Below are positions 26,422 to 35,126 of a stretch of DNA of 64,000 bases, piece after piece; positions within the stretch are counted from its first letter, which is position 1, and each line of letters opens with the position of its first letter. The notes beneath the pieces were generated by a model. It saw only the letters and a program-made list of their open reading frames with translations, was not told the origin of the DNA and did no database searches. Both the position numbers and the translations under genes were made by a program. The DNA lies in assembly GCF_000025725.1 (NCBI RefSeq), contig NC_013943.1, forward strand, positions 434,001 to 498,000. Direction: 5' to 3'. This DNA comes from Denitrovibrio acetiphilus DSM 12809. Lineage in GTDB: Bacteria; Chrysiogenota; Deferribacteres; Deferribacterales; Geovibrionaceae.

Positions 26422-27253
26422 GTTTTTGCCTGATAATATCAGAAGCGGTGTAAAGTTCCTGTAGATCAAGGACTTTTACGGCCTGCTTTAACTCGTCCTG
26501 TATGTTCTCAAACTTGACCTTATTCTGCACATTTGCATTTATTTCATAGAGCCACGGTTTTGACCTGAAAAGCTCTACAATGGACTCATTGCCGAAATAA
26601 TTGTCTTTTTCGTAAAGCATGTCATAAACAGCGCACAAAAGCGTATAGTCCTCTTTATTATCAAGGGTTATTCTGATATCTTCCCCCCCTGTTAATGCTT
26701 CAGGTATATATGAACCTATTTTAAACTTTTCAGGTCGCCCTGTGATGTATGGGCTGACGTGTTCCATTTCATATTTCAGATCGGCGTTTCTGTCTGCCTC
26801 TTTTAATGCGGTAAATCTAATCACTTCTGCGTCCAGACCGTGGGCATAGACTCTTGGTCTGTTGTTTGAAATGTAATCAAATGTGCCGTCATTTTTATAA
26901 AATTCCACCATTGTGTCAATAATATCTGGGTCTATACATGGGCAGTCACTGGTTACACGAACCACAATATCTGCTCCAAAGGCTTCCGCGGTTTTTGTGT
27001 ACCTGTTCAGAACATTATCCTGACTTCCTCTGTAGAAATCCATTCCTGTGTTTGTACAGAGATCTGCGATCTGATCGTCAATTTCTTCATCGGTGGTGGC
27101 AACAACGACATAGTCCAGCTGTCTGCATTTTTTAAGCCTTCTTATAACCTGTTCCAGAACGGTGATTCCGCTTCCAAGGGGCAGGTCTCTGAGTATTTTG
27201 CCGGGCAGTCTGGTTGACGCTGTGCGCCCCTGAACGATTGCTGCAGTTTTCAT
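26408..27253 (-). CDS. SpsF-type cytidylyltransferase/glycosyltransferase-family protein
   Basis: 281 residues of the GT-A nucleotidyltransferase fold (MKTAAIVQGRTASTRLPGKI, VVATTDEEIDD, VVRVTSDCPCIDPDIID). SpsF-type proteins resemble CMP-Kdo and CMP-nonulosonate synthetases and are found in spore-coat and flagellar sugar clusters. Directly downstream of a NeuB-type synthase and a PIG-L deacetylase, it is the natural candidate to activate the resulting nonulosonic acid with CMP. A second function as a glycosyltransferase cannot be excluded. AGGG lies seven bases before the ATG. Confidence 0.78.
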   Translation of the reverse strand: MKTAAIVQGRTASTRLPGKILRDLPLGSGITVLEQVIRRLKKCRQLDYVVVATTDEEIDDQIADLCTNTGMDFYRGSQDNVLNRYTKTAEAFGADIVVRVTSDCPCIDPDIIDTMVEFYKNDGTFDYISNNRPRVYAHGLDAEVIRFTALKEADRNADLKYEMEHVSPYITGRPEKFKIGSYIPEALTGGEDIRITLDNKEDYTLLCAVYDMLYEKDNYFGNESIVELFRSKPWLYEINANVQNKVKFENIQDELKQAVKVLDLQELYTASDIIRQKLRSE

Positions 27254-27263
27254 TTTAAGCCCT

Positions 27264-27962
27264 TTAGTAAATTTCGCGCATCAGCATAAAAGCCTCTGCA
27301 TATTCTTTGCCGCACTGTCTGCCTCGCATCTGCGCAAGTATTTTTATGGATTCCATAGACCTTGGGTAAGGGTCAGGCTGGATTTCAGATTTGTAAAAGG
27401 CGAAAGCGTCAAGCTTGGTTTGCATTGAATCAGCAATATCGACAAAAACATTTGGTCTGAAAGCGTTTTCATGGAAAGTCGGATTTGCGAATTCTGTACT
27501 TGACTGAACTTCGTAGGCATAAAGCCTTATGCAGTTTTCATCAGGCAGTGGTCTGAAAGCTGTCAGAGTTGCCTTGTTAGTGATAAAATGGTCGTTATTG
27601 AGATCCCCGCCGTGCTGGGTGAAGACCGTGTCCGGCTTAAAATCCCTCTTAACCTGCTCGAGTATTTTTATTATATCCAGCAGTGCCACAGTGTCAAATC
27701 TGTTGTCCGACAGACCTCCGAAGATAACTTCATTTATGCCGGCAGTATGTCCTGCCTGTTTTGCCTGAGTTTTCAGGTCTGACAAAGTCTTATCTATTTC
27801 AGCCTCAGGTACGGTACCGGATCTTGACTGGGCGCCTTCACCCAGTATGATTACTTTTACATCTGTTCCGTTTTTGGCAAGTAATTTTGCTGTACCGCCG
27901 CACCCGAGTATCTCGTCGTCTGGGTGGGCAGCGACTATCAACGTTTTTTTGCTGTTAAACAT
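27264..27962 (-). CDS. PIG-L/LmbE family N-acetyl deacetylase
   Basis: 232 residues. The zinc motif is AAHPDDEILGCGG near the start, with the second site in FTQHGGDLNNDHF. Family members remove N-acetyl groups from N-acetylglucosamine-type sugars. The gene starts inside the last 8 nt of the NeuB-type synthase gene and ends 10 nt before the SpsF-type gene, so all three form one operon. It most likely deacetylates a precursor or product of the nonulosonate pathway so that a different acyl group can be added; the GNAT genes nearby (36608) fit such a scheme, but this is inference. Confidence 0.85.
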   Translation of the reverse strand: MFNSKKTLIVAAHPDDEILGCGGTAKLLAKNGTDVKVIILGEGAQSRSGTVPEAEIDKTLSDLKTQAKQAGHTAGINEVIFGGLSDNRFDTVALLDIIKILEQVKRDFKPDTVFTQHGGDLNNDHFITNKATLTAFRPLPDENCIRLYAYEVQSSTEFANPTFHENAFRPNVFVDIADSMQTKLDAFAFYKSEIQPDPYPRSMESIKILAQMRGRQCGKEYAEAFMLMREIY

Positions 27963-29016
27963 TGTCGAAGTCCTCCGGGCTGAGGCGTGTGGTTTTGGGG
28001 ATATCTTTATTGAGTTTCTTACCTAATATTCTGTCCCTTTCATAGGGTTTCATGCCGTAGCCAGGGCGTTTATATGTTATATCTGACAGTGTCAGGACTG
28101 TTCCTTTTTTAAGGTCATGTGCGCTTACAATGCTTCTGCGGTATTCATCGCGCCCCTTTGCCTCAATATCAGCGTAATGGAGACCCTCTTTCCCCATGAT
28201 TGTTTCAGCCTTCCGTATCATTTGTACCATTTTTGCAAATTCTGCAGGGTCAGTGGAAAACCTGTGGTCAGGTCCCGGGAGGTTCTTATCCAGAGTAAAG
28301 TGTTTTTCAACCATACATGCTCCAGCAGCAGCCGCCAGCATAGGAGCTTCCCACCCTTCGGTATGATCAGAAAAGCCCACCGGATAACCATAAGTGTCCC
28401 TGAGAGCCTTTATCCTGTTCAGGTTGCACTGGTCGAATGGGGTGGGGTATGAGCTGACACAGTGCAGTATCACAAGCTCTTCGCACCCTGCATTTTTAAA
28501 TATACTGACTGCGTTATCTATTTCGTCATATGATGCCATGCCTGTTGAAAGGATAACCGGAAGTCTTTTGGATGCCATATGATTTAGCAGGTCGATATTT
28601 ATAAGGTTTTCGCTTGCGGTTTTTAAAACGCTTACGCCTATTTCTTCAACAAGATCAACAGCGTTGATGTCCGCCACGGATGTCATGAAGTCTGCGCCTT
28701 TGCTTTCTGCGTATTTTTTCAGGATTATGTGCCATTCGTATGGAAGCTCCAGCCTTTTGAACATTTCATATTGGGACTCGGTTACAGTTGTGCCGTCAGA
28801 CTGGGTGTATGTGTACATGAGGTCTCTGTCTGCTACTACTTCATCTGAACTGAATGTCTGAAATTTCACAGCATCAGCTCCGGCTGATATGGCAGCATCG
28901 ATTGTTTTTTTAGCAAGAACCATATCGCCGTTAAAATTAACACCTATTTCCGCAATTACATAACACGGGGAGCCAACTTTCCTGCCGTTTATGTATACGT
29001 CATTAATCTTCTGCAT
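27955..29016 (-). CDS. NeuB-family nonulosonic acid synthase (sialic/legionaminic/pseudaminic type)
   Basis: 353 residues from ATG 29016, which has GGAG six bases upstream; an ATG four codons earlier lacks one. The NeuB TIM barrel is clear (YVIAEIGVNFNGD, DAVKFQTFSSDEV, LSTGMASYDEID, PVGFSDHTEGWEAPMLAAAAG, VEKHFTLDKNLPGPDH), followed by a C-terminal SAF antifreeze-like domain (RSIVSAHDLKKGTVL). It condenses phosphoenolpyruvate with a six-carbon N-acetyl sugar to make a nine-carbon acid. Whether the product is sialic, legionaminic or pseudaminic acid cannot be decided. Its downstream flagellin and Maf neighbours point to flagellin glycosylation. Confidence 0.88.
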   Translation of the reverse strand: MQKINDVYINGRKVGSPCYVIAEIGVNFNGDMVLAKKTIDAAISAGADAVKFQTFSSDEVVADRDLMYTYTQSDGTTVTESQYEMFKRLELPYEWHIILKKYAESKGADFMTSVADINAVDLVEEIGVSVLKTASENLINIDLLNHMASKRLPVILSTGMASYDEIDNAVSIFKNAGCEELVILHCVSSYPTPFDQCNLNRIKALRDTYGYPVGFSDHTEGWEAPMLAAAAGACMVEKHFTLDKNLPGPDHRFSTDPAEFAKMVQMIRKAETIMGKEGLHYADIEAKGRDEYRRSIVSAHDLKKGTVLTLSDITYKRPGYGMKPYERDRILGKKLNKDIPKTTRLSPEDFDNV

Positions 29017-29105
29017 GGGGTTCTCCATTTGAAAGAAAATATCAAGTTTGCATCTCTATTGATGATATCTCAAAAAGTTTATATTTAACAGTGCAAAACA
29101 ATCAA

Positions 29106-29139
29106 AAAAAGCCCCCGGTGTGAGTGCCGGGAGCTTTTT
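29106..29139 (-). terminator. Intrinsic terminator after flagellin
   Basis: A strong hairpin made from AAAAGC/GCTTTT outer and CCCGG/CCGGG inner pairs. On the minus strand it is followed by a T run (A run at 29104-29110). It lies about 50 nt past the flagellin stop. Confidence 0.85.
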
Positions 29140-29192
29140 GATATTTGCAAAGCAGTCACTTAAGCTGCTTTTAGTTTGGTTTTGTTCTCTTC

Positions 29193-31574
29193 TTAACCAA
29201 GAAGTGAAAGAACCTGCTGTGGAAGGCTGTTAGCTTGTGAAAGCATAGATGTTCCAGCCTGATTCAGAATCTGGTTTCTTGTGAACTCTGTCATTTCTGA
29301 AGCAAAGTCAAGATCGCGGATTCTGGATTCAGATGCAGTCAGGTTTTCTCTTTGAGTGTCCAGACCTGTGATTGTATACTCAAGTCTGTTAATCTGAGCA
29401 CCTATTGTAGCTCTGATACTAGAGATGGATTCCAGTGCGGAGTCGATCTTAGTAATAGAGGCCTGAGCAAGATCCTGGTCAACCATCACTATGTCGTCAA
29501 GACCGAGTGAGCTTGTGTTAACTTGCGGGATAGCTGTAGAGATTGTCTGACCAGCATTAGCACCGATCTGCATTTCCATAGCGTTGTCAACAACGTGGAG
29601 TTTAACGTCTGTTGATGAACCGGCTGCGAAAGTCATCTCTTTTTTAGCGTCATCCCAGCTAATGTCAAGACCTGTACTGCCGTCGATTTCAACGTTAACG
29701 CCTTTGATCACGTCTCTGAGGACGTAGTCGTTAACTTCATCAGAACCTATTGACTCACCAGTGTGTGCGTCAGTAACGTCAACAGTTACAGCACTGTTTG
29801 TGCCTTCCTGTATAGCCTTGAGGTTAAGACCGTCTATAAGTGACTGGTCGCCGATGAATGAAAGCTGGCTGTCAGAGCCGAGTTTTGCTGTCTGGATAAC
29901 AAATGTACCCTGAACAGCTTCATTTGTGTAGTCTGACTCTGTTGAAACATAATTAACAAGGTTGTTGTTAACATCTGATGTGGTGCTGCTTGTTGAAGAG
30001 TCAGCGCCCATTCCGAGAGTGTCAACGAGAGCGTTAGTCAGTTTTGTCTCGAAGTCAGATATTGTGTCGTCACCTTCAAGATAGATAGTAGCAGATGTAC
30101 CGTTACCATATACTGTGAGTGACTGAGTCTGATTGTTGTCGAAGATACTTCCACCGTCCTCTGTAGCGAACTGAGAAAGATCGCTGAGTTTGGTAGATGA
30201 TGTAGCGGCCTCACCGGCACCACGCACAGCGATATCTATCCTGGTATCGCCTGTTGTAGAACCGTTGGATATTGCAACACCTGTGTTCTCTTTAAAGCTG
30301 AGAGTAAGGCTGCCGACATTCAGATTACCAGTGTTTTCATCAAGTGAAGCGTGGTAAACATTAGTATCTTTATAGTCAATTACTGTATCGCCGTTGTCTG
30401 CTTCAGTGAGTGCGTCAAAGGCGATTGTTGGGCCGGCTTGTCCGTCAGGACCACCGCTAAGCCTGATTGTACCACCACCGGATTCTGTTGCGCTGGAGCT
30501 TACGTCTGGTGTAACTGCGATAAGCATTTTGTCACCGGACTGAACGCTTCCGCTTGCTCCGAGAGAAATAGAAGCACTTACGCTTACTGTTGTTCCACCG
30601 AAGTCAAGATCGTTTGCTATAGCTATTGAGCCTGCACCTGCTGCTGTGAGTGTTACAGCTGTCCAGTCAGAAGCTTCACCTGTTTTAGCGTTGATATAGC
30701 GGTATTTGATGTCTACATCTTCGTCAGTATCGCCTTCAACTGCTTCATCAAACATTACTTCAAGGTAACCTGCTGTGAAGCTTGATGTTCCTACAGAAGC
30801 TGCTGTAACAGCGAAAGAGCTGCCGGACTGAGCATATGTTGAAAGAACATCTGCTGTGGCTGCTGCTGTGGAGCCTGAAGAACCGACTGCAAGTGTGTAT
30901 ACACCAGAGCCTGTTGTTGATGTAAGGCTTTTCGCATCTGAAACAGATGCAAGGTTAGATGTGTTTGTAGTGTAAACTGTTGTGATTTCTGCTGCGATTG
31001 AGTCTTCGCTCAGGGACATAACGTTTGTTTTGTACACATAGTTTTCGCCAGGATCAACAGTAATATTAAGGTTATAGTTACCTTCGGCAACTTCGCCTGT
31101 GATGATTGTATTGATCTTGTCTGACTGATCTGTAGATGTGAGAGCAGTAGAGTCACCGTTAAGAAGTTTCTTTGTGTTGAACTCAGTTGAAGAAGCAACA
31201 CGGTTGATCTCTTCTTTAAGCTGATCAACTTCTTTCTGGATTTCTTGACGGTCGTTTGTTGTGTACACGCCGTTACCAGCTTGTACAGCAAGTTCTCTCA
31301 TTCTTTGTGTCATGTCCTGAATGGTAGAAAGACCACCTTCAGCAGTTTGCAGCAGTGAAATACCGTCCTGGGCGTTCATGGAAGCTCTTTGAAGACCGGA
31401 AATCTGACCACGCAGTTTCTCTGATATTGCAAGACCTGATGCGTCGTCAGCTGCACTGTTGATTCGGAGACCGCTTGAAAGTCTTTCAAGGTTTTTGGAC
31501 ATATCTGAGCCTGTTTGGCTAAGGTATCGCTGCGAAGTAAGCGCAGCAACGTTTGTGTAAATTGTCATTCCCAT
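29193..31574 (-). CDS. Flagellin, unusually long (793 residues)
   Basis: The main filament protein. The conserved D0/D1 N-terminus (IYTNVAALTSQRYLSQTG, LERLSSGLRINSAADDASGL) and C-terminus (ESRIRDLDFASEMTEF, MLSQANSLPQQVLSLLG) are intact. Between about 170 and 690 lies a large serine/threonine- and acid-rich, cysteine-free surface domain, making the protein about twice the length of many bacterial flagellins. Such exposed Ser/Thr are the usual O-glycosylation sites, and Maf- and nonulosonate-type genes flank the locus. GGAGG lies seven bases before the ATG. The 186-nt leader between the flaG terminator and the ATG has no obvious sigma-28 or sigma-54 element. Confidence 0.96.
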   Translation of the reverse strand: MGMTIYTNVAALTSQRYLSQTGSDMSKNLERLSSGLRINSAADDASGLAISEKLRGQISGLQRASMNAQDGISLLQTAEGGLSTIQDMTQRMRELAVQAGNGVYTTNDRQEIQKEVDQLKEEINRVASSTEFNTKKLLNGDSTALTSTDQSDKINTIITGEVAEGNYNLNITVDPGENYVYKTNVMSLSEDSIAAEITTVYTTNTSNLASVSDAKSLTSTTGSGVYTLAVGSSGSTAAATADVLSTYAQSGSSFAVTAASVGTSSFTAGYLEVMFDEAVEGDTDEDVDIKYRYINAKTGEASDWTAVTLTAAGAGSIAIANDLDFGGTTVSVSASISLGASGSVQSGDKMLIAVTPDVSSSATESGGGTIRLSGGPDGQAGPTIAFDALTEADNGDTVIDYKDTNVYHASLDENTGNLNVGSLTLSFKENTGVAISNGSTTGDTRIDIAVRGAGEAATSSTKLSDLSQFATEDGGSIFDNNQTQSLTVYGNGTSATIYLEGDDTISDFETKLTNALVDTLGMGADSSTSSTTSDVNNNLVNYVSTESDYTNEAVQGTFVIQTAKLGSDSQLSFIGDQSLIDGLNLKAIQEGTNSAVTVDVTDAHTGESIGSDEVNDYVLRDVIKGVNVEIDGSTGLDISWDDAKKEMTFAAGSSTDVKLHVVDNAMEMQIGANAGQTISTAIPQVNTSSLGLDDIVMVDQDLAQASITKIDSALESISSIRATIGAQINRLEYTITGLDTQRENLTASESRIRDLDFASEMTEFTRNQILNQAGTSMLSQANSLPQQVLSLLG

Positions 31575-31605
31575 TTTAATACCTCCGTGTAATTCCTCTA
31601 GTTTT

Positions 31606-31617
31606 GGCGTCCTTGCC
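31606..31617 (-). promoter_or_regulatory. Possible CsrA-binding hairpin in flagellin leader
   Basis: On the minus strand GGC-AAGGAC-GCC presents a GGA in a six-base loop, and another GGA occurs in the nearby AGAGGAAT before the GGAGG ribosome site. CsrA represses flagellin translation through such paired sites in Bacillus. The stem is only 3 bp, so this is speculative. Confidence 0.25.
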
Positions 31618-31761
31618 TTAGAGTATTCTTGTTATTTTTTAAAATTTTAATGGCTTGTTTGTTGTACAGAACGTCATGTTCTGTCTATTGTCATGGCTCC
31701 ATTTATGTTGTGCTAATAAAATATCTTTGTTCCATGCACCTCCTGATGCTGAAACCAAAAA

Positions 31762-31796
31762 AGGCCGATGCTCCTGTGACAGGAAAACATCGGCCT
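31762..31796 (-). terminator. Intrinsic terminator after flaG
   Basis: AGGCCGATG (31762-31770) pairs perfectly with CATCGGCCT (31788-31796), with a further TCCTG/CAGGA pair inside. On the minus strand a T run (A run at 31756-31762) follows. It isolates the flagellin transcript from flaG. The rest of the 320-nt gap 31575-31894 shows no gene. Confidence 0.85.
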
Positions 31797-31894
31797 GATT
31801 ATTTCAGTACCTTTCATATTCTGTTGTTAGAGATAAAATCGGTTCTTTATAAGAATACTTAATAAAAAACCTTCACCTCACTTAAAGTTTTTTG

Positions 31895-32257
31895 CTATGA
31901 CGTACTGTCATACAGCAACCCTACCATCTCTTTGATGTTACGGGAAAGCCTTACAGCCTCTTCGTTAGGTATTTGCCTGATTACCTTTTTGTCGTCACTG
32001 TCGATAATCTTCACAACCACTTCGTTAATATCTTCTTCGATAGTGAATTCGCGCCTAACATTGAGCGATTGGAGAGCACTGTTGAGCTCTTTTACTGAAG
32101 CTTCCAGCTGTTCTGGCTTAACCTCTTCCTTTTCGGGTTGTTTTGCCGCATCTCTACTGCCTTCATTAACAGATTGAGTCCTGAGAGTCTCGTTACCTTG
32201 AGACGCACCGGAGTTATTACTGTTTATAACGGAAGTGACGCTGGTTGTTTCGTACAT
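31895..32257 (-). CDS. flaG: FlaG family flagellar protein
   Basis: 120 residues. A low-complexity polar N-terminus (1-45) precedes the conserved FlaG core (LQSLNVRREFTIEEDINEVVVKIIDSDDKKVIRQIPNEEAVRLS). FlaG proteins affect filament length or filament properties; their precise role is unsettled. It sits just upstream of flagellin on the same strand, with a sigma-28-like promoter about 100 nt before its ATG and its own terminator. Confidence 0.9.
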   Translation of the reverse strand: MYETTSVTSVINSNNSGASQGNETLRTQSVNEGSRDAAKQPEKEEVKPEQLEASVKELNSALQSLNVRREFTIEEDINEVVVKIIDSDDKKVIRQIPNEEAVRLSRNIKEMVGLLYDSTS

Positions 32258-32365
32258 GATACACCGCCCCTTGTTCTAAAAGCATAAAGTGTTTCTTGGT
32301 TATAAACACAAGCCATCTTCAAAGATACAGCTCATCAGTAACAAGCTACATCTCTGGTAATCATG

Positions 32366-32392
32366 TTATCGTCATTATCGAATTAAACTTAA
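32366..32392 (-). promoter_or_regulatory. Sigma-28 (FliA) promoter for flaG
   Basis: On the minus strand TTAAGTTT, eleven bases, then GACGATAA matches the flagellar sigma-28 consensus TAAAGTTT-N11-GCCGATAA with one mismatch in each half and exact spacing. The predicted start is near 32358. Confidence 0.75.
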
Positions 32393-32418
32393 GGTAATTT
32401 TTAAAAATTACATATGGA

Positions 32419-32447
32419 TTGACTAAATATCGAATACCAAATATTAT
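32419..32447 (+). promoter_or_regulatory. Sigma-70 promoter for the Maf-like gene
   Basis: TTGACT (32419-32424), exactly 17 bases, then TATTAT (32442-32447), each one mismatch from consensus, about 35 bp before the Maf-like start codon. Confidence 0.7.
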
Positions 32448-32480
32448 TTTAAGGTAGGTACTGAAAAAACGGAGTTGCTG

Positions 32481-34382
32481 ATGTCTGTTGAAAAGAAGAA
32501 TTTTGATGCTCTTAAACTCAAATATCCCCAGCTGTTCGATAAGCTTTCTGCTATGAAACCAAGCGGAAGATATCAGGTGATTAATGCCGGAAACGGTAAA
32601 CACCTTAACCTTATCGACCATCAGCGAAAGGTTTTCTACTATGATAAATTCAGTCCGTACAGTCCTGTTGAAAAGGATATTATTGGCAGGCAGATAAAGA
32701 TACCTAATCTTGCGATTTTTCTGGGCTGCGGGCTATTTTACACAGCAAAGGCTTATCTGGATAATTATATAAACAAAACAGCCTCCGGCGAGAGCAGACT
32801 ATATATAATAGAAAAGGATATCGATTCATTCAGAACGGTGATCCAGTTTGTAGACATTTCTGCGCTTATCCTCCATGATGGGATCATCTTTTATGTAGAC
32901 ACAGACCCCCATTCGATAATGATAGACCTCAGTGCCAGATTCAAGCAGGGGGGGATAAAGGCATTTATTAAGGCGATGAACTTTATCGAAGACCTGAATT
33001 CTTTTACCGCTTATAAAGATTATTATATCAACTGCATAAGAGCTGTTAAGGAAGCGGCGAAAGATACTCTTATCTTTTTCGGAAATTCACCTCTGGATTC
33101 CCTTATCGGTATCGAAAACACCTTCCTTAATATTATGGAAATAATAGACAATCCCGGGGTTAAGGATTTAAAAGGGGTATTCAAAGGTAAGCCCGGAATA
33201 GTAGTCTCAACAGGACCTTCTCTTGAAAAGAACATACATCTTTTAAAAGGGCTGGAAAATAAAGCTGTGATATGTTCTCCCGATGCATCACTTCAGGTCA
33301 TGCGCAATCACGGCTTTAAACCCCATATGGTTACTTCGCTGGAGCGGGGGCCAGCCACAGCAAAACTCTTTGACTATATTACTCCTGAAGATACGGACGA
33401 TGTCTATTTTGCTGCGACACCCGTAATTCATCAGAATACCTACTCAAAATGGCATGGTAAAAAGATTATCGTTTACAGGAGTTTTGCAACGTTTGAATGG
33501 CTGGAGATAGAAAAAGGGACTCTGGACATAGGACCGTCAGCCGGTAATATGGCTTTTGAACTGCTGGATTACCTCGGGTGCAACCCTATCATACTGATCG
33601 GGCAGGATCTGGCTTTTGGTAAGGACGGAAACACACACGCAACAGGCAGCCGCTTCGGTAACAAAGAAGACAGACCCCACTTTAAAGATACATTGATGGT
33701 CGAGGGGAATTATCAGCCTCAGATACAGACTATGCGAATCTGGGAAAATTTCAGACGATATTTCGTGGCTGATATTTCGAAAACTTCAGCGACAGTTATA
33801 AATGCCACGGAGGGCGGTGCAAAAATACAGGGAACTCAGATCATGACCTTTCAGGAGGCTATCGATAAGTACATTGATGATGATGTGAATGCTCTTGATA
33901 TCATATCCGGTTCTCTGAATCAGCCGGATGAAAAAGAAAAACGTGAATATCTGGAAAAGACTCTGGAGAAAGTTAATACTGCTACAGATTTTACAAAAGA
34001 TGTTCAGCAGAAATTTTATTCCGCTGTCCTTATGTGTAATGAGTATTTCGATGTTATCTGGAAGAATTTTCAGGAAACAGGAGATTACGACGGCAAGAGG
34101 ACAAAAGAGATTCTCGACAGCACTTCAGACATTATGGCAGTGTGCAACTCTCAGGACTTTTACCATATCCTCATGCATTATGTTCAGTCTTATTATATTA
34201 AATCTGTTATGGATATATATGGTGTGAAGGCGAATGCAAAAGACGGACGTTCTGAACAGTATGAGGTGTTGCAGGTTGCTGCTGAATTTTTCGAAACGAT
34301 GCACGGGCTCATGTCGAAAATCCTTCCCATGTTCGAGCAACTGCAGAGGGTTCTCAAGGGCAGGCTTGAAAGCGGAGACTAG
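32481..34382 (+). CDS. Motility-associated glycosyltransferase, Maf family (DUF115)
   Basis: 633 residues from ATG 32481, six bases after GGAG (an upstream in-frame TTG at 32475 is less likely). The central DUF115 domain is clear: GKPGIVVSTGPSLEKNIHLL, VICSPDASLQVMRNHGFKPH, VTSLERG and GPSAGNMAFELLDYLGCNPI followed by LIGQDLAF. Maf proteins transfer nonulosonic acids onto serine or threonine of flagellin in the cytoplasm before export. Flanking flagellin, FlaG, NeuB-type and PIG-L genes make this role very likely. The stop is 3 nt from the convergent WbqC gene. Confidence 0.88.
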   Translation: MSVEKKNFDALKLKYPQLFDKLSAMKPSGRYQVINAGNGKHLNLIDHQRKVFYYDKFSPYSPVEKDIIGRQIKIPNLAIFLGCGLFYTAKAYLDNYINKTASGESRLYIIEKDIDSFRTVIQFVDISALILHDGIIFYVDTDPHSIMIDLSARFKQGGIKAFIKAMNFIEDLNSFTAYKDYYINCIRAVKEAAKDTLIFFGNSPLDSLIGIENTFLNIMEIIDNPGVKDLKGVFKGKPGIVVSTGPSLEKNIHLLKGLENKAVICSPDASLQVMRNHGFKPHMVTSLERGPATAKLFDYITPEDTDDVYFAATPVIHQNTYSKWHGKKIIVYRSFATFEWLEIEKGTLDIGPSAGNMAFELLDYLGCNPIILIGQDLAFGKDGNTHATGSRFGNKEDRPHFKDTLMVEGNYQPQIQTMRIWENFRRYFVADISKTSATVINATEGGAKIQGTQIMTFQEAIDKYIDDDVNALDIISGSLNQPDEKEKREYLEKTLEKVNTATDFTKDVQQKFYSAVLMCNEYFDVIWKNFQETGDYDGKRTKEILDSTSDIMAVCNSQDFYHILMHYVQSYYIKSVMDIYGVKANAKDGRSEQYEVLQVAAEFFETMHGLMSKILPMFEQLQRVLKGRLESGD

Positions 34383-34385
34383 CGG

Positions 34386-35126
34386 TTATAGAAGCTCACT
34401 TCTAAGCTGTGATTGTGTTATGTTTCCGCTCAGTAATATATCCATGCTGTCCGGTCCGTGGTTAAAGAGAAGGTCGGCAATCGTCATATAGGGCTCGAAG
34501 CCTTTGAATCTCTGCTGGTACTGTGGGTGAATATATTGCTGGAAATAGATTTTTTTTCTGTTCTCTGTGAATAATTCTTCCCTTACATAGTCCCGTCCGA
34601 GAGCACCGAATACTACAGCGTCACCGTTTAGTTTCATACAGTGGTCTAACACAAGCTCGTCTTTGACACCTTTAAACGGAACTTCACTCATCCTTATGAT
34701 TTCACGCTTAATCCCCAGCGCACCAGCAAAAAAGTTGAACTGTGCCCAGCATAGGTCAACAAGTTTTTCCCATTTTGTTTCTGTGTACATTTTTTCAAGA
34801 TTGCCGGCATAATCTTCAAAGTATTTTGATTTGCAGTAGTTTACTTCAATTGATTTCCAGTGCTTAGCCTGCCAGTAGTCTTTTGATTCAGGGTTCTGAT
34901 CTTTGATGATTATGTCGTTCAGCATCTTGGACCGGCTATTTTTCTGGTCAACAGGTACACTAAGCCATATCCAGCCGTCCGGTATGCGTATCTTGTTGCG
35001 GTTGTTGAAGTCGTTGTGAAGGTACTGCACCGTATCCATATAGACGAACGTATCGCACAGATAGAGCTTGTGAAAAAGCCCCAGCCACGGTAGATAAACC
35101 GCCTGATGTCCTGATATTATTTTCAT
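34386..35126 (-). CDS. WbqC-like family protein
   Basis: 246 residues with the WbqC signature MKIISGHQAVYLPWLGLFHKL, then DTVQYLHNDFNNRNKIR and WIWLSVPV. WbqC-like proteins occur in O-antigen and surface-sugar clusters; their chemistry is not well defined, although some are suggested to act in amino-sugar or acyl-sugar modification. It overlaps the amidohydrolase gene by 4 nt and is the last gene of the five-gene operon that begins at 38567. Confidence 0.85.
   Translation of the reverse strand: MKIISGHQAVYLPWLGLFHKLYLCDTFVYMDTVQYLHNDFNNRNKIRIPDGWIWLSVPVDQKNSRSKMLNDIIIKDQNPESKDYWQAKHWKSIEVNYCKSKYFEDYAGNLEKMYTETKWEKLVDLCWAQFNFFAGALGIKREIIRMSEVPFKGVKDELVLDHCMKLNGDAVVFGALGRDYVREELFTENRKKIYFQQYIHPQYQQRFKGFEPYMTIADLLFNHGPDSMDILLSGNITQSQLRSELL

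Noticed and set aside
30000-31300. Several open frames overlapping the flagellin gene on both strands
   Set aside because: Flagellin's composition creates long open shadows; none has a ribosome site or family motif.
31833-31860. Weak sigma-28-like match on the minus strand before flagellin
   Set aside because: Only about 11 of 16 positions match, and the strong flaG terminator at 31762-31796 lies between it and flagellin.
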